A stretch of 64,000 nucleotides of DNA from NCBI RefSeq assembly GCF_000698555.1, contig NZ_JFHE01000014.1, forward strand, positions 1-64,000. The letters are read 5' to 3'. The position numbers were made by a program, and so were the translations under genes. Below are positions 16,883 through 24,469 of this stretch, one piece after another. The notes beneath the pieces are model-generated. The model ran no database searches. It saw only the letters and a list, made by a program, of their open reading frames with translations, and was not told where the DNA came from. This DNA comes from Caballeronia grimmiae. Its GTDB lineage: Bacteria > Pseudomonadota > Gammaproteobacteria > Burkholderiales > Burkholderiaceae. Within the stretch, counting starts at the first letter, position 1; every line of letters starts with the position of its first letter.

Positions 16883-19263
16883 GCGATAACCCCGGCGCGC
16901 GACGCGCTCCGAACGAGGGCGAGGCGAAAAGCGCAGGCCCGCCCGACGCCGAAGCGCGCCGCCGCACGCTCGATTCGGGCATCGCCGGCGAGGATTGCGC
17001 CGCTGAACCGATCCATATTCCCGGCGGCATCCAGCCGCACGGCTATCTGCTCGTCATCGACGAACGCAGCGCCGATGCGGCCGGTCCGCGCATCGTGCAG
17101 GCGAGCGAAAACATCGCGGCGCTCACGGGCGACAGTGTCGATGCGCTGCTCGGCAAGCCGCTCGATGCGCTCGTCGATGCGCAGGGCGCACAGCGCGTCA
17201 TGCAAGCGGCAGCGACGATGGAAGTGGAGGACTCGCCGCTTTACGTCGGCTCGATCCACATGCAGCGTAGCGACGCAACTCGTCTCGACGTCACGATCCA
17301 TCGGCACGACGGCGCGCTGATCGTCGAGATGGAAGCGGCGACGCAGTCCGGCGATTCCGCCTTCCTACCGATGTATCCGCTGGTGCGAACCTTTGCGCGC
17401 GGCCTCCAGAATGCGCAGACGGTGCAGGAACTCGCCGAGCTTGCCGTGCGCGAAGTGCGGGCGATCAGTGGCTTCGGCCGCGTGATGCTCTACAGCTTCG
17501 ACGCACAAGGGCGCAGTCACGTGCTCGCGGAAGACCGCGACGCGAATTACGCGTCGTTCCTGCATCAGTTTTTTCCGGCGTCCGACATTCCGCCGCAGGC
17601 TCGGGCCTTGTATCTGCGCAACCGCATCCGCCTCGTCTCGGACGTCGGCTACGTCCCCGCGCGCCTCGTGCCCGAGCGCAATCCCGTCACGGGCCGCGCC
17701 ACCGATCTGACCTACGCGGCGCTGCGCAGCTTCTCGCCCGTGCATCTGGAATACATGCGCAACATGGGCACGCACGCGTCGATGTCGGTGTCGATCGTCG
17801 TGCGCGGCAAGTTGTGGGGGCTTATTTCCTGTCACCATCACGACCCGCGCGAGGTTCCCTTCAGCACGCGGCTCGCGATCGAGCATCTCGGCAACATGCT
17901 GTCGCTGCAGATCGAAGCGAAAGAAGAACGCGCCGAGGCCGAATATCTCGCCGAACTGCGTCGCACGATGGCGCGCATAATCGCCGCGATGGGCGAGCAG
18001 GAAAGTTTCGTCGCCGGGCTGCGCGGCGTGCCGAAAGACGTGCTGAGTTTCGCGCGTTCGGCGGGCGCGGCCATCGTCATGAACGATCAGATCACGCTGA
18101 TGGGCGCGACGCCCGACGAAGACACCGTGCGCGCGCTCACCGACTGGCTCGCGGAAAACACGTCGGGCGTCTGGGCGACGGATTCGCTCGCGCGCGAATG
18201 GCCGCCGGCGAAGACGCATCAGGACAAGGCGTGCGGCGTCCTCGCGGTGCCCGTGTCGCAGATTTTCCGGAACTACTTGCTGTGGTTCCGGCCCGAACTG
18301 ATGCAGACCATCAAGTGGGCCGGCGAGCCTGTCAAGCTGCGCGGTGCGGACGGCGCGAGCGCGCCGCGCACGGACTTCAGCCCGTGGCTCGAAACGGTAC
18401 GCGGGCATTCCGCGTCGTGGCGTCAGGGCGAACTGGAAATCGCGAGCGAGTTGCGCGGCGCGCTCCTCAACATCGTGCTGAGGCGCGCGGAGGAACGCGC
18501 GGAACTGGCGACCGAACTAGCGCGCGCGAACAAGGAGCTGGAAGCGTTTTCGTATTCGGTGTCGCATGACTTGCGCGCGCCGCTGCGTCACATCGCCGGT
18601 TATGGAGACTTGCTGCGCGAGCAGGAAGGCGAGCGCATGTCCGAAAAGAGCCGGCGTTTCCTGAACAACATGCTGGAGTCGGCACGTTTCGCGGGCACGC
18701 TCGTCGACGACCTTCTGACCTTTTCGCAAATGGGCCGTGCGGCGCTGCGCCCCGCGCCGGTCGAACTCGGGCAACTCGTGCGTTCGATCGTGCAGGAATT
18801 CGAGGCGGACACGCCCGAGCGGCGCATCGAATGGATCATTCATGACCTGCCGCGCGTCATTGGCGACGCCGCGTTCCTGCAACTCGCGCTGCGCAACCTC
18901 ATTTCGAACGCGGTGAAATATACGAGAACGCGAGAATCGGCGAAAATTGAGATATTCGCGGCCCGCAGCGGCGATGAGCACATCATCGGCGTGCGGGACA
19001 ACGGCGTTGGCTTCGACATGAAATACGGGGCCAAGCTGTTCGGCGTGTTCCAGCGGCTGCATCGCGCGGAGGAATTCGAGGGAACGGGGATCGGACTCGC
19101 CAACGTGCGGCGCATCATCGAGCGGCACGAAGGGCGTACGTGGGCCGAGGGACGGCTGGGCGAGGGAGCGGTGTTCTACTTCTCCCTCCCGGTCGAGTTT
19201 CGCAGCCTGACTGGCCGCGAGGCCGCCCGTCCGTATTCCGCCGCGCCGCCGCAGCGTCAGTAA
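16879..19263 (+). CDS. bphP: Bacteriophytochrome sensor histidine kinase
   Basis: A red/far-red photoreceptor kinase of 794 residues. The N-terminal PAS domain carries the biliverdin-binding Cys40 in DCAAEPIHIPGG. The GAF domain has PASDIPPQARALY and the chromophore-pocket segment SPVHLEYMRNMGTHASMS. A PHY domain precedes a dimerisation helix with FSYSVSHDLRAPL, phospho-accepting His563, and a HATPase domain ends the protein (NLISNAVKYT, DNGVGFD, GTGIGLANV). The ATG overlapping the bphO stop is chosen over an upstream in-frame start because of the coupling. Two response-regulator-bearing genes follow. Confidence 0.96.
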   Translation: MSDNPGARRAPNEGEAKSAGPPDAEARRRTLDSGIAGEDCAAEPIHIPGGIQPHGYLLVIDERSADAAGPRIVQASENIAALTGDSVDALLGKPLDALVDAQGAQRVMQAAATMEVEDSPLYVGSIHMQRSDATRLDVTIHRHDGALIVEMEAATQSGDSAFLPMYPLVRTFARGLQNAQTVQELAELAVREVRAISGFGRVMLYSFDAQGRSHVLAEDRDANYASFLHQFFPASDIPPQARALYLRNRIRLVSDVGYVPARLVPERNPVTGRATDLTYAALRSFSPVHLEYMRNMGTHASMSVSIVVRGKLWGLISCHHHDPREVPFSTRLAIEHLGNMLSLQIEAKEERAEAEYLAELRRTMARIIAAMGEQESFVAGLRGVPKDVLSFARSAGAAIVMNDQITLMGATPDEDTVRALTDWLAENTSGVWATDSLAREWPPAKTHQDKACGVLAVPVSQIFRNYLLWFRPELMQTIKWAGEPVKLRGADGASAPRTDFSPWLETVRGHSASWRQGELEIASELRGALLNIVLRRAEERAELATELARANKELEAFSYSVSHDLRAPLRHIAGYGDLLREQEGERMSEKSRRFLNNMLESARFAGTLVDDLLTFSQMGRAALRPAPVELGQLVRSIVQEFEADTPERRIEWIIHDLPRVIGDAAFLQLALRNLISNAVKYTRTRESAKIEIFAARSGDEHIIGVRDNGVGFDMKYGAKLFGVFQRLHRAEEFEGTGIGLANVRRIIERHEGRTWAEGRLGEGAVFYFSLPVEFRSLTGREAARPYSAAPPQRQ

Positions 19264-19281
19264 CGAAGTCAACACCAGATC

Positions 19282-19746
19282 ATGCTCAAACCCATACTGC
19301 TCGTTGAAGACAATCCGAATGACCTCGAGCTGACCCTCGTTGCGCTCGGCAAGAGCCAGCTCGCCAATGAAGTGATCGTCGCGCGCGACGGTCAGGAAGC
19401 CATCGACTACCTGACGAGCGCCGGCGACTGGAAGGACCGCACGCCCGGCAATCCGGCAGTGATTCTGCTCGACCTGAAGCTGCCGAAGATCGACGGTCTC
19501 GAAGTGCTCGACATGATTCGCACCAACGCGGCGTTGAAAAGCGTCCCGGTCGTGATGCTGACTTCGTCGCGTGAAGAACAGGACCTGATTCGCAGCTACG
19601 AACTCGGCGTGAATGCTTACGTGGTGAAACCCGTGGAATTCGGGGAATTCGTCGAGGCGATCAGCGATCTCGGCGTGTTCTGGGCCGTGCTCAACGAGCC
19701 GCCGCCGGGTTCCACACGCTTTCGCCGCCCGCTGGCAGGACAATGA
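19282..19746 (+). CDS. Single-domain response regulator (CheY/Rcp1-like)
   Basis: A 154-residue stand-alone receiver that probably accepts phosphate from BphP. Its Asp9-Asp10 acidic pocket is written EDNPND, phospho-acceptor Asp64 lies in LLDLKLPKIDG and Lys116 in YVVKPVEF. There is no output domain, as in the Rcp1 partners of phytochrome kinases. It starts 18 bp after bphP. Its TGA overlaps the ATG of a 28-codon ORF that reaches almost to the next kinase gene. Confidence 0.92.
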   Translation: MLKPILLVEDNPNDLELTLVALGKSQLANEVIVARDGQEAIDYLTSAGDWKDRTPGNPAVILLDLKLPKIDGLEVLDMIRTNAALKSVPVVMLTSSREEQDLIRSYELGVNAYVVKPVEFGEFVEAISDLGVFWAVLNEPPPGSTRFRRPLAGQ

Positions 19747-19829
19747 ACGCTGTGCTCATGCCCGCCATCCCGACGCCATCCGTGCCATTCGTGCCATCCG
19801 TGCGCCCGCTCAATCGCGAGGCCGCCTAG
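19743..19829 (+). CDS. 28-residue ORF bridging response regulator and hybrid kinase
   Basis: The ATG at 19743 overlaps the response-regulator stop as ATGA, and the TAG at 19829 lies 3 bp before the hybrid kinase ATG at 19833. The peptide is rich in Pro and Val (MPAIPTPSVPFVPSV). Its placement fits a translational bridge that carries ribosomes across an 86-bp gap, but no upstream ribosome site other than the coding end is visible and the product may have no function. Confidence 0.35.
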   Translation: MNAVLMPAIPTPSVPFVPSVRPLNREAA

Positions 19830-19832
19830 ATC

Positions 19833-21770
19833 ATGCAGCCCCTGCAACTGCTTCTCGTCGAAGACAACGCGCTCGATGCGGAGCTGACCATTGCCCAGCT
19901 CGAACGCGCCGATTACGTCGTCGAGGCGTCGATCGTCTACGACTCCGCGAGTTTCATCGCCGAACTCGAGGCCCGGCGCTTCGACGTAATCCTCGCCGAT
20001 TTCGTGATGCCGACGTTCTCGGGCATCGAGGCGCTTTCCATTGCGAGCGAGCGCGCGCCGGATACGCCGTTCATCTTCGTGTCCGGTCTGCTCGGCGAAG
20101 AGCACGCGGTCGACATGCTGAAACGCGGCGCGACCGATTACGTGCTCAAGCAGCGCCTGCAGCGGCTGCCCGCCGTCGTGCGCCGCGCGATGCGCGAATC
20201 CGCGGAGCGTGCGCAGCGCATCGCGGTGGAACGGGCGCTACGCGAAACGGAAACGCATTTCCGTTTGCTGATCGACGCCCTCAAGGACTACGCCGTCATC
20301 ACGCTCGACCCGGAAGGGCGTATCCGCACCTGGAACGCGGCGTCCGAGCGCATTCTCGGCTTTCCGCCGCAGGACGTGCTCGGACAATCAGCGAGCATTT
20401 TCTATAGTCACGACGACCGCGAAGCCGGCGTGTTCGACAACGAACTGGAAACGGCGCGGCGCGAAGGCAGCGCATCCGATGATCGCTGGCTGTGGCGCAA
20501 GGACGGCCATTCGTTCTTCGCGTCGGGCGTGACGACCGCGATCCGAACGGAGCAGAACGAACTCATCGGCTTCTCGAAGATCGTGCGCGACGCGACCGAC
20601 GCCCACATGGCCGCCGACGCGCTGCGGCTCGCGAAGGATCAGGCCGAATCCGCGAATCGCGCGAAGGATCACTTCCTCGCGGTGTTGTCGCATGAATTGC
20701 GCACGCCGCTCACGCCGATTCTCGCCGCCGTGCGTCTGCTGGAGATGAAACACCCGCTGCCGCGCGAGGCGCATCCGACACTCGACCTGATCCGCCGCAA
20801 CGTCGAACTGGAAGCGCGGCTGATCGACGATCTGCTCGATCTCACGAGCATCGCGCGGGGCAAGCTCAGTCTGAATTTCGCGAGCGTCGCCCTGGATACG
20901 CTGCTGACGAGCGCGCTCGACATGTCCGAAGCCGATCTGCGCGCAAAGAATCTCACGCTCGAAACGAAGTTCGATGCGACGCGCTTCGTCGTCTCGGGCG
21001 ATGCCGCGCGGCTGCAGCAGATCGCGTGGAATCTGATGAAGAACGCGGTGAAGTTCACGCCTGCGGGCGGGCGCATCGAGGTGCGGGCGTGGAATCCGGA
21101 CGATGCGACCATCGCGGTGTCGGTGACGGACAGCGGTATCGGCATCAGCGCAGAAGCGTTGCCGCGCATTTTTTCGGCATTCGAACAAGCCGACGATTCG
21201 ATCACCCGCTCGTTCGGCGGCCTCGGCCTCGGACTCGCCATCGCGAGTACGCTCGCGCAGAAGCACGGCGGCACGTTGTCCGCCTACAGCGATGGCCGCG
21301 ATCAGGGCGCGCGCTTCACGCTGACACTGCCGCTCGCCCGCGTGCAGCCGCCGCACGAGGCCGCGCCGCTGCCGCAGGCGGCGCAGCAGGAGCCGGGCAG
21401 CGCGCTCAGGGTGCTGCTCGTGGAGGACAACGAGCAGACGTCGTCGGCGATGGCCGAGGTGCTCGACATGCTGGGCCACGACGTCACCGTCGCGACGACC
21501 GTCGCCGATGCGCTGGCGTGCGCGAAACGCGGTACCTTCGATCTGCTCGTCAGCGATATCGGCTTGCCGGATGGCAGCGGCCTCGACATCGCGCGGGCGT
21601 GGACGACGCTCCAGCCGGGGCGGCCGTCGGTGGCGATCACCGGCTACGGCATGGACGAGGACATTCGTCGCTGCCGCGAAGCAGGTTTTCGCGATCATCT
21701 GACGAAGCCTGTGAACTTTGCGCGGCTCGAGGCACTGATTCAATCGCTCGCGGATGAACTCACGCGATAG
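19833..21770 (+). CDS. Hybrid sensor histidine kinase with N- and C-terminal receivers
   Basis: A 645-residue soluble protein with receiver-PAS-kinase-receiver order. The first receiver has Asp56 (ADFVMP). A PAS domain spans about residues 140-255. The kinase has His287 in VLSHELRTPL and an ATPase domain with NLMKNAVKFTP, DSGIGI and GGLGLGLAI. The last receiver has its Asp in VSDIGLPDGSG near residue 570. With no membrane segment, it can be fed by BphP through its first receiver, so it probably acts downstream in the same light-signalling relay. This wiring is inferred from operon position. Confidence 0.92.
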   Translation: MQPLQLLLVEDNALDAELTIAQLERADYVVEASIVYDSASFIAELEARRFDVILADFVMPTFSGIEALSIASERAPDTPFIFVSGLLGEEHAVDMLKRGATDYVLKQRLQRLPAVVRRAMRESAERAQRIAVERALRETETHFRLLIDALKDYAVITLDPEGRIRTWNAASERILGFPPQDVLGQSASIFYSHDDREAGVFDNELETARREGSASDDRWLWRKDGHSFFASGVTTAIRTEQNELIGFSKIVRDATDAHMAADALRLAKDQAESANRAKDHFLAVLSHELRTPLTPILAAVRLLEMKHPLPREAHPTLDLIRRNVELEARLIDDLLDLTSIARGKLSLNFASVALDTLLTSALDMSEADLRAKNLTLETKFDATRFVVSGDAARLQQIAWNLMKNAVKFTPAGGRIEVRAWNPDDATIAVSVTDSGIGISAEALPRIFSAFEQADDSITRSFGGLGLGLAIASTLAQKHGGTLSAYSDGRDQGARFTLTLPLARVQPPHEAAPLPQAAQQEPGSALRVLLVEDNEQTSSAMAEVLDMLGHDVTVATTVADALACAKRGTFDLLVSDIGLPDGSGLDIARAWTTLQPGRPSVAITGYGMDEDIRRCREAGFRDHLTKPVNFARLEALIQSLADELTR

Positions 21771-21871
21771 ACCTATGTGAAAAATTGCGCTCCGTGCACG
21801 GAACGATGTCGATTGGCGGCATGCTTGCTCGTCGTAGTTTGACCGTTTCTTCAACCCGTCACGGAGCCAAT

Positions 21872-22339
21872 ATGCCGCAATCCCCCGTCAAAGCCATTCC
21901 CGAAGACATGCACTCGCTGACCCCGCACATCGTGTGCGCGGGTGCGGCCGAGGCCATCGAGTTCTACAAGCGCGCGTTCGACGCGATCGAACTGGGACGC
22001 CTGCCCGGTCCCGACGGCAAGCTGATGCACGCGATGATCCGAATCGGCGATTCGGTGCTGATGCTCGTCGACGAAAATCCCGCCTTCGGCCTGCTCGGCG
22101 CGACGGCGCTCAAAGGCTCGCCGGTCATCATCCATCTGTATGTCGAGGACGCCGACGCCACCGTAAAACAGGCGGAAGCCGCCGGGGCGCGCGTCATCAT
22201 GCCCGTCGCCGAAATGTTCTGGGGCGATCGTTACGGGCGTCTCGAAGATCCGTTCGGGCATCAATGGTCGGTCGCGACGCATGTCCGCGATGTCAGTCCC
22301 GCCGAGATGCAGAAGGCCACGTGCGGGCATCGTGAATGA
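21872..22339 (+). CDS. VOC family protein (PhnB/glyoxalase-like)
   Basis: A 155-residue protein of the vicinal oxygen chelate fold, with the paired beta-alpha-beta modules typical of PhnB-like proteins (HIVCAGAAEAIEFYKRAFDA, MIRIGDSVLMLVDE, DADATVKQAEAAGARV, WGDRYGRLEDPFGHQW). The ATG at 21872 has GGAG upstream. Substrate is unknown for this branch. A distinct VOC protein follows 40 bp later. Confidence 0.88.
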   Translation: MPQSPVKAIPEDMHSLTPHIVCAGAAEAIEFYKRAFDAIELGRLPGPDGKLMHAMIRIGDSVLMLVDENPAFGLLGATALKGSPVIIHLYVEDADATVKQAEAAGARVIMPVAEMFWGDRYGRLEDPFGHQWSVATHVRDVSPAEMQKATCGHRE

Positions 22340-22379
22340 CGCGCGCAGCTTGTCGATGAACATCACGAAGGAGGAGCGC

Positions 22380-22853
22380 ATGAACAAGATATCGCCCTGT
22401 CTCTGGTTCGACGGCACTGCGCAGGAGGCCGTGGACTTCTATGTCAGCGTGTTCAGGAACGCGCGCATCACGAACACCTTGCTGCACAACGAAGCGAGTC
22501 CGGGGCCGGTCGGCTCCCTGCTTGCCGTGGAGTTCGAACTCGACGGCGAGGCCTTCCTCGCGCTCAACGGCGGGCCGGAGTTCCAGTTCACGCCCGCCAT
22601 TTCGATGTTCGTCCAGTGCGACGATCAGGCGGAGATCGACCACTACTGGGACAAACTGCTCGACGGCGGTCAGGCGATGGCGTGCGGCTGGCTGACGGAC
22701 CGCTTCGGCGTGACGTGGCAGATCGCGCCTCGCCGGCTGATCGGCATGCTTCGGGATGCGGACCCGGCAAAGGCCAATCGCACGATGGCGAAGATGCGGG
22801 AGATGATCAAGCTCGATATCGCGGCGCTGGAGCGGGCGTATCGCGGAGAGTGA
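22380..22853 (+). CDS. VOC family protein (3-demethylubiquinone methyltransferase-like/PhnB)
   Basis: A 157-residue VOC protein starting with the SPCLWFDGTAQEAVDFYVSVF motif of the PhnB-like group often mislabelled as 3-demethylubiquinone methyltransferase. It ends with the family pattern DRFGVTWQIAPRRL and a helical tail (MAKMREMIKLDIAALERAY). AAGGAGG precedes the ATG. Its TGA abuts the TCA (reverse stop) of the convergent permease gene as TGATCA. Function is unknown. Confidence 0.88.
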   Translation: MNKISPCLWFDGTAQEAVDFYVSVFRNARITNTLLHNEASPGPVGSLLAVEFELDGEAFLALNGGPEFQFTPAISMFVQCDDQAEIDHYWDKLLDGGQAMACGWLTDRFGVTWQIAPRRLIGMLRDADPAKANRTMAKMREMIKLDIAALERAYRGE

Positions 22854-23669
22854 TCAGTTGCGCCGGTTCTTGCGCTGCCGCTCGATCAGCTTGCTCGCCA
22901 TGAACCGGTGATCCGGCGAAAACAGCCGCCGGTAAGTCAGCACGACGGCCGCGACCACGCCGAGTCCCGATGCCGCCGCGATCAGAAACATGATGACGAT
23001 CTGATACCGCACCGCCTGCAACGGCGATTGCCCCGCGAGCACTTGGCCGGTCATCATCCCCGGCAGGCTCACGAGGCCGACGACGGCCATCTGGTTGAGC
23101 GTCGGAATCATGCCCGCGCGCACCGCCTGGCGCGCGGGCCCTTGCGCCGCTTCCCATCGCGTCGCGCCGAGCGCAAGCGACATCTCGACGGCTGCGCGTC
23201 CCGCCGTCAGTTCCTCTGTCATGCGTTCGATGCCGAGCGATACACCCGTCAGCGTATTGCCGAGGATCATGCCGAGTATCGGAATCGCATATTGCGGCTC
23301 GTACCACGGATGGATGCGAATCACCGCGAACAGCCCAAACGCGCCGATCAGCCATGAACTGCCCCATATCGAGACGAGGCTGTCCACGCGCTGGCCCGCA
23401 TACGTGCGCCGCCCGCGATTCGACGCCGCGAGGCCCGCGATCACCGTCATGAGGGCCATCAGCGGCAGCACGACGGTCCAGCGGCTATACGCGAACACCC
23501 AGCCGAGCACGTAGCCGATCAGAAGCAACTGCACGACAGTGCGGATCGCTGCAATAAGAAGCCGCCGCTCCAGTCCGAGCTTGAGCGCCACGGAGAGCGC
23601 GCCGTTCACGACGATCAATGCCGCCGCGAGGCCGATATCGAAAAGACTCAGGTTCTGGTAGCCCGTCAT
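22854..23669 (-). CDS. fetB: ABC transporter permease, FetB (YbbM) family
   Basis: A 271-residue inner-membrane protein with about seven hydrophobic segments and the family core WEPQYAIPILGMILGN-like segment and MTGQVLAG. FetAB of E. coli exports iron and protects against oxidative stress. The start at 23669 overlaps the ATPase gene stop as ATGA, so the two are coupled. It is the second gene of the minus-strand pair. Confidence 0.87.
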   Translation of the reverse strand: MTGYQNLSLFDIGLAAALIVVNGALSVALKLGLERRLLIAAIRTVVQLLLIGYVLGWVFAYSRWTVVLPLMALMTVIAGLAASNRGRRTYAGQRVDSLVSIWGSSWLIGAFGLFAVIRIHPWYEPQYAIPILGMILGNTLTGVSLGIERMTEELTAGRAAVEMSLALGATRWEAAQGPARQAVRAGMIPTLNQMAVVGLVSLPGMMTGQVLAGQSPLQAVRYQIVIMFLIAAASGLGVVAAVVLTYRRLFSPDHRFMASKLIERQRKNRRN

Positions 23670-24355
23670 TGCGCGCGCTCCGGGTCGGTCAGCACGCCCG
23701 CGGTCATCGTGAGATGACGCGTCGCCACGCGGCGGGCCTGCTCCATATCGTGCGATACCCAGACGCACGCCCGTGCGCCGCCATCGAACCAGTTGCGCAC
23801 GAGCGCCTCGATTGCGCGCGCCGAAGCCGGATCGAGCGAGGCGGTCGGTTCATCGAGCAAGAGCACGTCGGGTGCGAGTTGCAGCACGCGCACGAACGCG
23901 GCGATCTGCGCCTCGCCGCCCGATAACTCGCTCGCGGGCTTGTCGAGAAAATCCGCGTCGCGCCCGGCTGCATGCGCGAGCCGCGCGGCGGCGTCGCGAT
24001 CGAAGCGAACATCGCGGTAGGCCTTCAGCGTGAACGGGTAATGCAGGTTGTCCTCGACGCTGCCATCGAGCATCGCGGGCCGCTGCGCGATATACGCGAC
24101 ATGCCGCCGATACGCCGGAATGCCCGTCCGCGCGACGCGTTCGCCTCGCCATGTGATGAAGCCCTCGTCGCATGGATCGAGCAGCGCGAGCGAGCGCAGG
24201 AAGACGCTCTTGCCGGAACCCGATGGCCCCGTGACCGACACGCGCTGTCCCGCGTCGAGCGTGAAGTCGGTGGGATGCAACAGCGACGTGCCGCGCGCCG
24301 CGTCACGGCGCACGATCCCGTTCGCCGCGACGAGCGCCACAGAGGAATTCGGCAT
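23666..24355 (-). CDS. fetA: ABC transporter ATP-binding protein, FetA (YbbL) family
   Basis: A 229-residue ABC ATPase with Walker A GPSGSGKS (residues 43-50), the Q-loop in AYIAQRPAM, signature ELSGGEAQ, Walker B VLLLDEPTASLD and the switch histidine in VSHDMEQ. It is paired with the FetB-like permease, so the two should form an exporter, probably of iron or another metal. The substrate is inferred from family only. Confidence 0.88.
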   Translation of the reverse strand: MPNSSVALVAANGIVRRDAARGTSLLHPTDFTLDAGQRVSVTGPSGSGKSVFLRSLALLDPCDEGFITWRGERVARTGIPAYRRHVAYIAQRPAMLDGSVEDNLHYPFTLKAYRDVRFDRDAAARLAHAAGRDADFLDKPASELSGGEAQIAAFVRVLQLAPDVLLLDEPTASLDPASARAIEALVRNWFDGGARACVWVSHDMEQARRVATRHLTMTAGVLTDPERAQ

Positions 24356-24469
24356 TCGTTCGATGGGGGAATTTTTAGTGTGGCGTCATCTTACGCGCGA
24401 TGGCTGCGCATCAAGCGGGCATGGCTTGTGCTCGCGCAACGTCAATCAGCAAAAAAGGATGGAGCCGAT

